Assembly: GCA_963808965.1 (NCBI GenBank)
Contig: CAWEHU010000020.1
Span: 186,001-250,000 of the forward strand
Direction: 5' to 3'
DNA: 64,000 nucleotides
Origin: CAWEHU01 sp963808965
Lineage (GTDB): Bacteria; Pseudomonadota; Alphaproteobacteria; Acetobacterales; Acetobacteraceae
In this document: piece by piece, positions 46,130 to 55,711 of the stretch
Position numbering within the stretch: position 1 is the first letter of the stretch
Layout: each line of letters starts with the position of its first letter
Program-made: the position numbers and the translations under genes
Notes under the pieces: generated by a model
What the model was told of the DNA's origin: nothing
Databases searched by the model: none
What the model saw: only the letters and a program-made list of their open reading frames with translations

Positions 46130-47719
46130 TCACTCCCACTCGATTGTTCCGGGCGGCTTGCTCGTAATGTCGTACGTGACGCGGTTGATGCCGCGCACCT
46201 CGTTAACGATGCGGTTCGCGACTCGGGTGAGAAACCCCATGTCGAACGGATACACATCCGCCGTCATACCGTCGGCGCTGGTGACAGCGCGCAGCGCGCA
46301 GGCGAGATCGTAGGTGCGGCCGTCGCCCATGACGCCAACCGTGCGGACCGGCAACAGCACCGCGAAAGCCTGCCAGATCGCGTCATAGAGCCCGGCCAGA
46401 CGGATCTCCTCCAGAAAGATCGCGTCGGCGCGCCGCAGCAGGTCGAGCCGGTCGCGGCTGATCGCGCCGGGGATGCGAATCGCGAGCCCCGGCCCCGGGA
46501 AAGGATGCCGGCCCACGATGCTCTCCGGGATGCCAAGCTCGCGGCCGAGCGCGCGCGCCTCGTCCTTGAACAGCTCGCGCAACGGCTCGACCAACTTCAT
46601 GCGCATCCGCTCGGGCAACCCGCCCACATTATGGTGCGACTTGATCGTGACGCTCGGGCCGCCGGTGAAGCTCACGCTCTCGATCACGTCCGGATAGAGC
46701 GTGCCTTGCGCGAGGAACTCCGCGCCGCCGGTCTTCGCCGCTTCCTCCTCGAACACGTCAATGAACAGCCGGCCGATCGTCTTGCGCTTCGCCTCGGGAT
46801 CGGCGACGCCCTCGAGTGCCGCGAGAAAAGCGTCCGAAGCATCGCGGTGAACGAGCCGGATATTGAACCGGTCGCGAAAGGTGCGCACCACCTGCTCCGC
46901 CTCGCCCTGCCGTAGTAGACCGTGATCGACGAAAATGCAGGTGAGCTGGTCGCCGATCGCCTCGTGGATCAGCACCGCTGCGACGGCGGAATCGACCCCG
47001 CCCGAAAGGCCGCAGATCACCCGCCCCGCGCCCACCTGGGCACGGATGCGCGCGATCTCCGTGTCCCGGAACGCGGCCATCGTCCAGCTGCCGGCCAGAC
47101 CGGCCACATGATGCGTGAAATTGCGTAAGAGCTGCGTTCCATGCGGCGTGTGGACGACCTCCGGGTGGAACTGCACGCCGTAAAAGCGGCGTTCGTCATC
47201 GGCGATGGCGGCGAAGGGCGCGCCCTCGCTCACACCGACAGCGCGGAAACCTGGGGGCAGGCGCGTCACGCGATCGCTGTGGCTCATCCACACCTGCTCG
47301 CGCCCGCCCCTCTCCCACACGCCGCCGAATAGCGCGCAAGGCTCGACGATATCGACGAAGGCGCGGCCGAACTCGCGGTGATCGGAGGCTTGCACCTCGC
47401 CGCCGAGCTGCGCGCACATCGTCTGCTGGCCATAGCAAATGCCGAGCACCGGTACCCTCGCTTCGAACACGATGTCCGGCGCACGGGGGGCCGTGCCCTC
47501 GGTCACGCTGGCCGGGCCTCCGGAGAGGATGAATGCCCGCGCGCCAAAGTCTCGGATTCGGCCGGGGTCCGCGCTGAAGGGCCAGATCTCGCAATAGACC
47601 CCGCTCTCGCGCACGCGCCGGGCGATCAGCTGCGTGACCTGGGAGCCAAAATCGAGGATCAGGACGCGCTCGGCCTCGGGGGCAGCCGGGTCGCGGAGAG
47701 AAACTGGCAGGTCGGACAT
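46130..47719 (-). CDS. guaA: GMP synthase (glutamine-hydrolysing)
   Basis: Amidates XMP to GMP using glutamine and ATP. A class I glutamine amidotransferase domain (VLILDFGSQVTQLIARRVRE, catalytic Cys in VLGICYGQQ, His/Glu in GVQFHPEV) is followed by the ATP pyrophosphatase domain with the P-loop GLSGGVDSAVAA and the dimerisation domain ending TSKPPGTIEWE, the invariant GuaA terminus. I used ATG 47719; the open frame upstream to 47782 looks non-native. Length about 529 residues is normal. Confidence 0.96.
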   Translation of the reverse strand: MSDLPVSLRDPAAPEAERVLILDFGSQVTQLIARRVRESGVYCEIWPFSADPGRIRDFGARAFILSGGPASVTEGTAPRAPDIVFEARVPVLGICYGQQTMCAQLGGEVQASDHREFGRAFVDIVEPCALFGGVWERGGREQVWMSHSDRVTRLPPGFRAVGVSEGAPFAAIADDERRFYGVQFHPEVVHTPHGTQLLRNFTHHVAGLAGSWTMAAFRDTEIARIRAQVGAGRVICGLSGGVDSAVAAVLIHEAIGDQLTCIFVDHGLLRQGEAEQVVRTFRDRFNIRLVHRDASDAFLAALEGVADPEAKRKTIGRLFIDVFEEEAAKTGGAEFLAQGTLYPDVIESVSFTGGPSVTIKSHHNVGGLPERMRMKLVEPLRELFKDEARALGRELGIPESIVGRHPFPGPGLAIRIPGAISRDRLDLLRRADAIFLEEIRLAGLYDAIWQAFAVLLPVRTVGVMGDGRTYDLACALRAVTSADGMTADVYPFDMGFLTRVANRIVNEVRGINRVTYDITSKPPGTIEWE

Positions 47720-47895
47720 GTCGCTTGGCTTGCAGCATTCCGCCGGCGCCCGGCAAGCCGGAACTGGTAAGCCCGATCGCAAATCCCGCTGGCCTCCCCC
47801 GCCCCGGTCGTGAGAGGCTTGCTGCCCCGGGCTCTGGGCTCGACGCCGACGCGGCCGCTACGGCCCGCGTCATAAATCAGGAGGGAGTGCGGCAA

Positions 47896-48922
47896 ATGCA
47901 GCTAGGCATGATCGGTCTGGGTCGGATGGGCGCGAACATGGTCATCCGGCTGGTCAAGGCCGGTCACGAGTGTCTGGTCTATGACGCCCATCCGGAACCG
48001 GTGAAGGCGCTGGTCGACAAGGGCGCGCAAGGCGCATCCAGTCTGGACGAGTTCGTGCAGAAACTGTCCAAGCCGCGAGCCGTGTGGCTGATGGTGCCCG
48101 CGGCGGTGGTCGATCCGGTCTTGCACTCCCTTATTCCGCTCCTGGAGCCCGGCGACATCGTGATCGACGGCGGGAACTCTTATTATCACGACGACATCCG
48201 GCGCGCGGGCGAGCTAAAGGCGAAGGGGCTGCACTACGTCGATGTGGGTGTGAGCGGCGGGGTGTGGGGGCTGGAGCGCGGCTATTGCCAGATGATCGGC
48301 GGGGAGCCCGACGTGGTGCGCCGTCTCGATCCGGTCTTCAAGTCGCTGGCGCCCGGAGTGGAAGCGGCGCCGCGCACTTCCGGTATCGAGGGCGAGCCGG
48401 GCCCCGCCGAACAGGGCTATCTGCATTGCGGCCCGAACGGCGCCGGACATTTCGTCAAGATGGTGCATAACGGCATCGAGTACGGCGTGATGGCCGCCTA
48501 CGCGGAGGGCCTCAACATCATCAAGAACGCCAACGCCGGCCTGACCAAGCGCGAGGTGGACGCGGAGACGACGCCGCTGCGTCATCCTGAATTGTATCAG
48601 TACCGAGATCGACATCGCCAAAGTCACCGAATTGTGGCGGCGGGGTAGCGTGATCGGGTCCTGGCTGCTCGACCTGACAGCGAGCGCGCTGCGCAAGAGT
48701 CCCGATCTCGCCGAGTTCGCAGGCCGCGTGTCTGATTCGGGCGAGGGGCGCTGGACGCTGCAAGCGGCGATCGACCAAGGCGTCCCCGCACCGGTTCTCA
48801 GCGCCGCACTGTTCACGCGGTTCAGTTCGCGCGGGGCGGAGGAATATACCGGCAAGGTGCTGTCCGCCATGCGCTTTGCCTTCGGCGGCCACATCGAGAA
48901 GCCGGAGGGAAGCCAACATTGA
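47896..48922 (+). CDS. gnd: 6-phosphogluconate dehydrogenase, short decarboxylating type (one frame break)
   Basis: Converts 6-phosphogluconate to ribulose 5-phosphate; about 341 residues after joining, the short YqeC/GndA form. N-terminal GMIGLGRMGANMVIRL is the cofactor fold, with an Asp at the end of the second strand (LVYDAHPEP) that favours NAD over NADP. DGGNSYYHDDIRR, GVSGGVWGLERGYCQMIGG and HFVKMVHNGIEYGVM are the substrate motifs. The frame changes at 48603-48604 (TACCGAG); removing one C gives YQYEIDIAKVTELWRRGSVIGSWLLD. AGGAGGGAG precedes the ATG. Confidence 0.9.
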
Positions 48923-48947
48923 TCGCGGGCGGCATCCCGTGAGCGCT

Positions 48948-49610
48948 ATGCACGAGCTCGTCTTTCTATTCGATGTCGACAACACCTTGATCGACAACGA
49001 CCGGGTGCAAGCCGATTTGCGCGACCATCTGGCCGAGACTTACGGTGAGCCCGCGCGCGATCGCTACTGGGCAATATTCGAGGAGCTGCGCTCGACGATC
49101 GGCTATGCGGATTATCTCGGAGCTCTGCAACGCTATCGACTTGAGGAAATGCACAACCCGCGCGTGCTGCGCATTGCCAACTGGCTCGCGGACTATCCAT
49201 TCGCCGAGCGTCTATACCCGTCGGCTCTCGACGCGGTCAGGCGTGCGCAGGATTGGGGCACGACCGCGATCCTGTCCGATGGCGACGCCGCGTTTCAGCC
49301 ACGCAAGGTGGAACGCTCCGGCCTATGGCACGCATTACGTGACCACGTGCTCATCTATGTCCATAAAGAAGAGGAACTGGATGACGTCGAGCGGTGGTAT
49401 CCGGCACGGCGCTATGTGCTGATCGACGACAAGCTCCGCATCCTGGACGCCGTAAAGCAGGTCTGGGGCGATCGCGTTACCACCGTATTCGCCCGTCAAG
49501 GTCATTACGCGATGGACCCGGCCATCCTCGCGCAACATCCTCCAGCCGACATGCAGATCGAGCAAATCGGCGATCTCCTCGGCTACGAGCGGTCCGCCTT
49601 TCTACGATAG
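48948..49610 (+). CDS. HAD-superfamily hydrolase
   Basis: About 220 residues. The nucleophile motif is FLFDVDNTLIDND directly after the start; motif II SDGDAAF and motif III/IV VLIDDKLRILDAVK follow, with a helical cap between. Substrates of such phosphatases cannot be predicted. Placement between gnd and pgi suggests a sugar phosphate. Start ATG 48948 is chosen; a GTG at 48939 is close to equally good. Confidence 0.82.
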   Translation: MHELVFLFDVDNTLIDNDRVQADLRDHLAETYGEPARDRYWAIFEELRSTIGYADYLGALQRYRLEEMHNPRVLRIANWLADYPFAERLYPSALDAVRRAQDWGTTAILSDGDAAFQPRKVERSGLWHALRDHVLIYVHKEEELDDVERWYPARRYVLIDDKLRILDAVKQVWGDRVTTVFARQGHYAMDPAILAQHPPADMQIEQIGDLLGYERSAFLR

Positions 49611-49640
49611 CCGCAGCGCGAACGTGACAGGGAGCAAACC

Positions 49641-51278
49641 ATGAGTAAGACCGGGACGCCAACCGAGGCTCCGGCGTGGGAGGCGCTGCGGGCGCACCAC
49701 GACCAGGTGAAGGACCTGCACTTGCGGCAGTTGTTCGCCGAGGATGCAGCGCGCGGCGAACGGATGACGGCCGAAGGTGCCGGCCTGTTTCTCGACTACT
49801 CGAAGAACCGCATCACGGACCAGACGCTCTCGCTGCTTTTCCAGCTTGCCCGGCAACGCGGGCTGGAAGCGCGGCGGGATGCGATGTTCCGAGGCGAGAA
49901 GATCAACATCACCGAGCAGCGTGCGGTGCTGCACGTCGCGCTCCGTGCGCCCAAGGGCACGCGGATCGAGGTCGACGGGCAGGACGTGGTTCCCGAGGTG
50001 CACGCGGTTCTCGATCGCATGGCCGCGTTCTCGGATCGGGTACGCAGCGGCGATTGGACCGGGCACACCGGCAAGCGCATCCGCAACGTGGTGAATATCG
50101 GCATCGGCGGCTCTTATCTGGGGCCGGAGATGGCCTATCGCGCGCTCCGCCGCTTCCGCGACCCGGTCTTGGCGGTGCGCTTCGTCTCCAACGTGGATGG
50201 AGCCAATTTCGCCGCCGCGACCGACGATCTGGATGCCGCCGAGACCCTGTTCGTCATCTCGTCCAAGACGTTCACCACGCTCGAGACCATGACAAACGCC
50301 GCGACGGCACGGAAATGGCTAGTCGAGAAGCTTGGAAGCGACGCCGCTGTCGCACGGCACTTTGTTGCGGTATCCACCAACACGGCGGAGGTGCGGAAGT
50401 TCGGCATCGACACGGAGAACATGTTCGGCTTCTGGGACTGGGTTGGCGGCCGCTACTCGATGGATTCCGCGATCGGTCTCTCCACGATGCTGGCGATCGG
50501 CCCCGAGAATTTCCGTGAACTGCTCGCCGGCTTCCACGACATGGACGAGCATTTCCGGAGCGCGCCGCTGGAGCGGAACCTGCCCGTGCTGATGGGATTG
50601 CTCACGGTCTGGTACAATAACTTCTTCGGCGCGCAGACGGTCGGAGTGATGCCCTACGCCGCCGATTTGGCCCGCTTTCCGGCCTATCTCCAGCAGCTCC
50701 AGATGGAGAGCAACGGCAAGCACGTCGATCTCGGGGCGCAGAAGGTCACGTACGAAACCGGCCCGATCATCTGGGGCGAGCCAGGCACCGACGGACAGCA
50801 CTCCTTCTACCAGCTCATCCACCAGGGTACGAAGCTCATCCCGTGCGACCTGATCGGCTTCTGCCAGCCGCTTAGCCCGCTCACGCATCAGCACGATCTG
50901 CTCATGGCCAATTTGTTCGCGCAGGCGGAGGCGCTCGGTTTCGGCAAGACGGAAGAGGAACTGACGTCGGAGGGTTCGCCTGCTTTCCAGACTCCGTTCC
51001 GCGTCACCGAAGGCAACCGGCCGACCAACCTGATCCTCGCCGACCGGCTCACGCCGCGAAGTCTTGGTGCGCTCGTCGCGCTCTACGAGCACAGCGTTTT
51101 CACCCAGGGCACGATCTGGAACATCAATTCCTTCGACCAGTGGGGCGTGGAGCTCGGAAAAGTGCTTGCGAAGCGGATCATTCCCGAGCTGGACAGCAAG
51201 ACGGACCCGACGCTCACGCATGACAGCTCGACCAACGCACTCATCCGCCGTTACCGGAGGCGACGCGGTGCCGCCTGA
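49641..51278 (+). CDS. pgi: Glucose-6-phosphate isomerase
   Basis: Interconverts glucose 6-phosphate and fructose 6-phosphate. A 545-residue enzyme with NIGIGGSYLGPEMA, the phosphate loop SSKTFTTLETMTNA, the signature FGFWDWVGGRYSMDSAIGLS, the catalytic ESNGKHV and HQGTKLIP segments and the C-terminal QWGVELGKVLAKRI signature with catalytic Lys. It follows gnd and the HAD gene, and the DUF2090 gene starts 17 bases after its stop, forming a sugar-phosphate run. Confidence 0.95.
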   Translation: MSKTGTPTEAPAWEALRAHHDQVKDLHLRQLFAEDAARGERMTAEGAGLFLDYSKNRITDQTLSLLFQLARQRGLEARRDAMFRGEKINITEQRAVLHVALRAPKGTRIEVDGQDVVPEVHAVLDRMAAFSDRVRSGDWTGHTGKRIRNVVNIGIGGSYLGPEMAYRALRRFRDPVLAVRFVSNVDGANFAAATDDLDAAETLFVISSKTFTTLETMTNAATARKWLVEKLGSDAAVARHFVAVSTNTAEVRKFGIDTENMFGFWDWVGGRYSMDSAIGLSTMLAIGPENFRELLAGFHDMDEHFRSAPLERNLPVLMGLLTVWYNNFFGAQTVGVMPYAADLARFPAYLQQLQMESNGKHVDLGAQKVTYETGPIIWGEPGTDGQHSFYQLIHQGTKLIPCDLIGFCQPLSPLTHQHDLLMANLFAQAEALGFGKTEEELTSEGSPAFQTPFRVTEGNRPTNLILADRLTPRSLGALVALYEHSVFTQGTIWNINSFDQWGVELGKVLAKRIIPELDSKTDPTLTHDSSTNALIRRYRRRRGAA

Positions 51279-51294
51279 AACGCCGGAGGTCAGA

Positions 51295-52209
51295 ATGGAT
51301 ATCGGCTACGATCAGCCTCTCTACGTCCTCCCGTTCGATCACCGCAGCTCGTTCGAGAAAACGCTGTTCGGGTGGAACGGGCCGCTGAGCCAGGAGCAGA
51401 CGGACCGCATCGCCGCATCCAAGCGGGTGATCTACGACGCCTTCCGGCTCGCCGTGCAACAGGAAGGCGGCGACAAGCGCGCCGGCATCCTCGTCGACGA
51501 GCAATTCGGCGCGACGATCCTGCGGGATGCGCGCGCCGACGGGTTTATCACCTGCCTGCCCGCCGAGAAAAGCGGGCAGGAGGAGTTCGAATTCGAGTAT
51601 GGCGACGCATACGCGCAGCATATCGAGGCATTCGATCCGACCTTCGTGAAGGTTCTGGTTCGCTACAACCCCGAGAGCGACGAGCAGATGAACCGGCGCC
51701 AGGCCGCGCGCCTCAAGCAGCTCGGCGATTACGTCCACGCTCATGACCGCCGGCTGATGTTCGAGCTGCTGGTGCCGATGACGCACGAGCAATCCGACCG
51801 GCTGGAGGGCAACTCGCGCCTCTACGATCACGATCTGCGGCCGTCGCTGATGATAGCGGCGATCAAGGAGCTACAGAACGCGGGCGTCGAGCCCGACGTT
51901 TGGAAGATCGAGGGTCTGGATCGGCGCGACGATTGCGCCGAGGTCGTCAAGGTCGCGAGGCGCGACGGGCGCGACAAGGTAGGCTGCATCATCCTGGGCC
52001 GCGGCTCCAACGCCGAGCAAATTCTTGCATGGCTCCGCGCCGCGGCCCCGGTACCCGGCTTTATCGGTTTCGCGGTCGGCCGCACGACGTTCTGGGACCC
52101 ACTGGTCGCGCTCCGCGATGGCAAGATGTCGCGCGAGCAGGCCGTCCGTACGATCGCCGATCGGTATCTGGAATGGATCGGGGTTTTCGACGCGGCGCGA
52201 GCGGGATGA
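51295..52209 (+). CDS. Stand-alone DUF2090 / aldolase-like protein
   Basis: A 304-residue protein resembling the C-terminal DUF2090 half of IolC-type fusion proteins (5-dehydro-2-deoxygluconokinase plus aldolase-like domain), a class I aldolase-like TIM barrel. Seen motifs: LYVLPFDHRSSFEK, GILVDEQFGATILRDA, FVKVLVRYNPE, MFELLVPMT, VWKIEGLDRRDDC, IILGRGSN and FIGFAVGRTTFWDPL. The Lys in VWKIEG is a candidate Schiff-base residue. GGAGG precedes ATG 51295. No kinase half and no inositol genes accompany it; next to pgi and gnd it may act on a pentose- or hexose-phosphate intermediate. Confidence 0.8.
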   Translation: MDIGYDQPLYVLPFDHRSSFEKTLFGWNGPLSQEQTDRIAASKRVIYDAFRLAVQQEGGDKRAGILVDEQFGATILRDARADGFITCLPAEKSGQEEFEFEYGDAYAQHIEAFDPTFVKVLVRYNPESDEQMNRRQAARLKQLGDYVHAHDRRLMFELLVPMTHEQSDRLEGNSRLYDHDLRPSLMIAAIKELQNAGVEPDVWKIEGLDRRDDCAEVVKVARRDGRDKVGCIILGRGSNAEQILAWLRAAAPVPGFIGFAVGRTTFWDPLVALRDGKMSREQAVRTIADRYLEWIGVFDAARAG

Positions 52210-52215
52210 AACGGC

Positions 52216-53619
52216 GTGACTGAGGGCTACACGGCCGGGAGCAGCGATCGGGACGACACAGATTACGACAATGGCCGCACCGCGGCGAGTCTGCTGCGCA
52301 TTCTCTCAGTAGCGCTGCTCGCCGGTTGCATCACCGGCTGCGTCGGCTCGGCCTTCCACGCCGGCCTCGACGGCGCCCAGCAACTCCGGGACGCGGGCGC
52401 GATCTGGGCGCATCACCTCCCTGCCTTGGGATTACCGGTGGTATCGGCCTCCGTCGTCTTGGCCGCGATCGTGGCCCGCGGATTGGTGATCCGATTCGCG
52501 CCTATGGCAGCGGGCAGCGGCATTCAACATGTCGAGGCTGTGGTCCGAGGCCGCGCCGCGCCGGCCGGGCTCGCCGCCATACCGGTGAAGTTCGTGGGCG
52601 GCATCCTTGCGATCGGCGCGGGACTGGCCCTGGGACGGGAGGGTCCGACCGTGCAGATGGGCGCCACGATCGGCTCCCTATGCGGAGGACGGCTGCTCCG
52701 AAGCACGCAAGACCGAGTGGCTATTCACGCCGCAAGTGCGGGGGCGGGGCTTGCCGTCGCGTTCAATGCACCCATCGGCGGCTGCATCTTCGTGTTCGAG
52801 GAACTGACCAAGCGGATTACGCAGCCGCTTCTTTGGACGACACTGGTCGCCACCGGCGCGGCGATCGCGATGATGCGGGTGCTGTACGGAAACGTGCTGG
52901 ATCTGGTCGTGCCGTCGACCGGACCGGTCGCGCTCCGGCTTTTGCCTGCTTACCTTGCATTGGGGGTTCTGCTCGGCTTTGCCGGGTGCGCGTACAACGC
53001 GATCACGCTCGCGCTGCTGCACGCGGCCGACCGGCTACGCGCCGTGCCTTGGCCGGTCACGACCGGCGGAATCGGATTGCTGATCGGCCTCTTGGTGTGG
53101 TTCGCGCCCGGGCTCGCCGGCGGCGGCGAGAATTTGACACGGAGCGTGCTCGTCGGCCGGCTCGGCTTGACCACCCTGGAACTTGTGCTCGCGCTTCGCT
53201 TCCTCATCGGCCCGATCTCCTATGCGGCGGGCACGCCCGGCGGGCTCTTTATGCCGCTCCTGATGGTTGGCGCGGCCTGCGGCGCCACCTTCGCCGAACT
53301 CCTGACAAAGACTTTCAGCACGGCGGTCTCGCCCGTTGATTGCGCGATTATCGGGATGGCCGGCCTGTTCTCCGCGATCGTTCGGGCGCCGCTGACCGGC
53401 ATCGCCTTGGTCATTGAAATGACGGGACGCGCCGATCTCAGCTTATCGATATTGGCCGCCTCGATCACGGCCGCAATTATCGCGGCCTGGCTCGGCAGCC
53501 CGCCGATATATGACAGTCTGGGCCGGCGAATGCTCGCCGACCCCTCGCGCGCGCCCCACGTGCTGAAGCCGGCCCCCGGCCAGCTAATCCGTGAACACGA
53601 CAGCTCGCGGCCCGTTTAG
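52216..53619 (+). CDS. clcA: ClC-family chloride channel/transporter
   Basis: A 467-residue membrane protein with about ten or more helices. The three selectivity segments are visible: GSGIQHVEAVVRG, GREGPTVQMGATIG with the gating Glu, and GTPGGLFMPLLMVGA. The intracellular proton Glu position is not obvious by eye, so exchanger versus channel is open. No CBS domains. It starts six bases after the DUF2090 gene, at a GTG, and its 3' end overlaps purU tail-to-tail by 36 bases. Confidence 0.92.
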   Translation: MTEGYTAGSSDRDDTDYDNGRTAASLLRILSVALLAGCITGCVGSAFHAGLDGAQQLRDAGAIWAHHLPALGLPVVSASVVLAAIVARGLVIRFAPMAAGSGIQHVEAVVRGRAAPAGLAAIPVKFVGGILAIGAGLALGREGPTVQMGATIGSLCGGRLLRSTQDRVAIHAASAGAGLAVAFNAPIGGCIFVFEELTKRITQPLLWTTLVATGAAIAMMRVLYGNVLDLVVPSTGPVALRLLPAYLALGVLLGFAGCAYNAITLALLHAADRLRAVPWPVTTGGIGLLIGLLVWFAPGLAGGGENLTRSVLVGRLGLTTLELVLALRFLIGPISYAAGTPGGLFMPLLMVGAACGATFAELLTKTFSTAVSPVDCAIIGMAGLFSAIVRAPLTGIALVIEMTGRADLSLSILAASITAAIIAAWLGSPPIYDSLGRRMLADPSRAPHVLKPAPGQLIREHDSSRPV

Positions 53620-54447
53620 CAGCACGCGATCCTCGATGTGGAACCGCACTGCGCGAGCCAGTACGCGCCGCTCAATGTCGCGGCCCTTGCGGATCAGGTC
53701 CTCGGGCGTATCGCGGTGCGAGATGCGCTCGACGTCCTGTTCGATGATCGGACCCTCGTCCAGATCGGAGGTGACGTAATGGGCAGTCGCGCCGATCAGC
53801 TTCACCCCGCGCTCGTGCGCTTGGTGATAGGGCCTTGCACCCTTGAAGCCGGGCAGGAAAGAGTGATGAATGTTGATGCACCGCCCGGCCAGCTTGGCCG
53901 CGAGCCCGTCGGAAAGCACCTGCATATAGCGGGCAAGCACGACCAGTTCGGTTCCGGTCGAACGAACCAGCTCCCAAATTCGCATCTCCTGTTCGAGCTT
54001 CGTCGTCCGGCCGATCGGAAGGTGGTGGAACGGGATGCCTCCGAAGTCCAGATGGGCGAAGGTCTCGGCGGGATGATTGGAAACGATGGCCGTGATCTCA
54101 AGCGGCAACTCGCCGATCCGCCAGCGATAGAGCAGGTCGGCCAGGCAGTGGTCGAACCTGGAAACCAGCATCATCGCCCGGCGGCGCTCGGACGCGCCTC
54201 GCATCATCCAGGTCATGGCGAACTCGCCGGCGATCCCGGCGAAACCCGAACGGAGCGCGCTCAGATTGATGGGCCCCACGGCGCCGTCGAACAGGACCCG
54301 CATGAAAAAGCGGCCCGTCTTTACGTCATCGAACTGCTGTGCATCCCGGATATTGCATCCGGCCTGGAACAGGTAGCCGGAGACGGCCGCGACAATTCCC
54401 GGCCGGTTCCCGCACGACAGCAGGAGGCAGTGGACCTCGTCGGACAT
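53584..54447 (-). CDS. purU: Formyltetrahydrofolate deformylase
   Basis: Hydrolyses 10-formyltetrahydrofolate to tetrahydrofolate and formate. A 287-residue enzyme with an N-terminal ACT domain (HCLLLSCGNRPGIVAAVSGYLFQAGCNI) and a formyltransferase-like domain with the catalytic Asn-His-Asp set in SNHPAE, NIHHSFLPGFKGARPYHQAHERG and ATAHYVTSDLDEGPIIEQDVERI. The ATG at 54447 fits the family. The ends of purU and the ClC gene overlap, an uncommon convergent arrangement. Confidence 0.94.
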   Translation of the reverse strand: MSDEVHCLLLSCGNRPGIVAAVSGYLFQAGCNIRDAQQFDDVKTGRFFMRVLFDGAVGPINLSALRSGFAGIAGEFAMTWMMRGASERRRAMMLVSRFDHCLADLLYRWRIGELPLEITAIVSNHPAETFAHLDFGGIPFHHLPIGRTTKLEQEMRIWELVRSTGTELVVLARYMQVLSDGLAAKLAGRCINIHHSFLPGFKGARPYHQAHERGVKLIGATAHYVTSDLDEGPIIEQDVERISHRDTPEDLIRKGRDIERRVLARAVRFHIEDRVLLNGPRAVVFTD

Positions 54448-54554
54448 GAGGGGAGGTAGAGCAAGATCGGGATGCCTGGAGCAAGCCCCCGGCTTGTAGG
54501 CCCTGAACCGGGCGGAGGTGTGAGGGCATCGGGAGGAAGGTCCCGCCCCCTGCT

Positions 54555-54953
54555 TTACTCCTCCGATGGAGGCCCTGCCTCTGCCTCTTCCTCCTCCCCT
54601 TCGGCAGCCATATTGCTGAGCTTGGTTACCTCGTCCCGCAGCGTCGCTACTTCGTGCTCCAGGGCCTCGAGCTTCGCCCGGAACTCCTCGAGCATCCTCT
54701 CCTGATGACCGCTCAGTTCCTGCACGAGCTCATCGTGAAGAGCCATCACGTCGATCGCTGGTGCACGCGCTTCTCGCGAAGGTTGAGCGGCCTTGGTCGT
54801 TTGGCGGCGCTGCGTTCCCGTCCCCTTGCTCTTGGCGCCGACCGGCCGCCCGACACGCGCCTTGGCCGAAATGCCGGTGTTCCTGCTGTCCCGGCTGTTG
54901 GGGGCCGTTGACCGCTTGGCACTCCTGCCCGTCTGCGCTGGTTTCTTTGCCAC
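54555..54953 (-). CDS. Hypothetical basic, coiled-coil protein (132 aa)
   Basis: The first 55 residues are very basic and Ala/Ser/Lys/Gly-rich, like a nucleic-acid-binding or disordered tail. Residues about 70-115 form a strong coiled coil (ELVQELSGHQERMLEEFRAKLEALEHEVATLRDEVTKL), and the C-terminus is a run of Glu. I chose GTG 54953 because GAGGAG lies six bases upstream, in place of the TTG at 54959 that touches it. It may be cotranscribed with the small ORF just upstream. No family recognised. Confidence 0.55.
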   Translation of the reverse strand: MAKKPAQTGRSAKRSTAPNSRDSRNTGISAKARVGRPVGAKSKGTGTQRRQTTKAAQPSREARAPAIDVMALHDELVQELSGHQERMLEEFRAKLEALEHEVATLRDEVTKLSNMAAEGEEEEAEAGPPSEE

Positions 54954-54971
54954 AGCCAACTCCTCTTGTGT

Positions 54972-55193
54972 TCACCGCTTGGACGAAGCGCGGCGGCTCT
55001 CAGCGGCAACCCGTTTGGCCGCTCTCCCGAACACGCCTTGCGCCGCCGCTAAGGTCGCATCGGCATAACTCGTCCGCCGCGCCGGATAACGCAGCACGAC
55101 GGCCGGCAGCTTTATCATTACGAGTGCGTTCACCGTTTTGGTGCGCTGCGAGGCAGAACCCAATTCAAGGGCTGTAGCAAGCGCGTCCCGCAT
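54972..55193 (-). CDS. Small hypothetical protein (73 aa)
   Basis: ATG 55193 opens a 73-residue basic product, with an N-terminal hydrophobic-aliphatic half (VNALVMIKLPAVVLRYPARR) and a C-terminal helix rich in Ala and Arg (RAAKRVAAESRRASSKR). It ends 18 bases before the next minus-strand gene. No domain recognised; existence is supported only by length, start and gene order. Confidence 0.4.
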   Translation of the reverse strand: MRDALATALELGSASQRTKTVNALVMIKLPAVVLRYPARRTSYADATLAAAQGVFGRAAKRVAAESRRASSKR

Positions 55194-55235
55194 CGCTCGC
55201 TCGCCAGACTGCCAGTCCAGCCCTCTCGCCGAAGT

Positions 55236-55711
55236 CTAGGGTTCGTTGGGACCCATTGACTTGATCAACTCAAACACCCGTTTGCGAACGGCGGGGTCCG
55301 TGATCCGATAGTAGGCCCGCACCAGTTCGAGCGTCTCTCGCCGGTTCAGCGTGTCGTCGCTGAACCCCTCCTGAACTCGGCGAACCCGGACATCCGGCGC
55401 GCCGGCTGCCCGCCGTAAACGCTCGCAAGACTGTCCGGCATGTCGTCGAAGAAGAAGCTGATCGGGACATCGAGGACACGAGAAAGGTCGAACAGGCGGG
55501 AGGCGCCTACCCGGTTTACCCCGCGCTCGTATTTCTGAACTTGCTGGAAGGTGAGGCCCAAAGCCTCCCCAAGCCGTTCCTGAGACATGCCGAGCAGCGT
55601 CCGCCGCAATCGGATCCGCGATCCGACATGCACATCGATCGGGCTCGGCCGACCCTCCCGTTCCATCCCAGCCGTGTAGTCTGGGGAAGCCATGCCCGAG
55701 ACCCCTGTCAT
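55236..55711 (-). CDS. XRE-family regulator (alphaproteobacterial HTH type, one frame break)
   Basis: DNA-binding protein of about 158 residues after joining. The helix-turn-helix spans PIDVHVGSRIRLRRTLLGMSQERLGEALGLTFQQVQKYERGVNRVGASRLFDLSRVL, followed by the family motif ISFFFDDMP. In the uncorrected frame the product ends at 55346, but the -1 frame continues with TLNRRETLELVRAYYRITDPAVRKRVFELIKS, the C-terminal helix region expected of this family. The break lies near 55369-55380, where one base seems missing. Start is uncertain (55711, 55693 or 55666). Confidence 0.78.
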
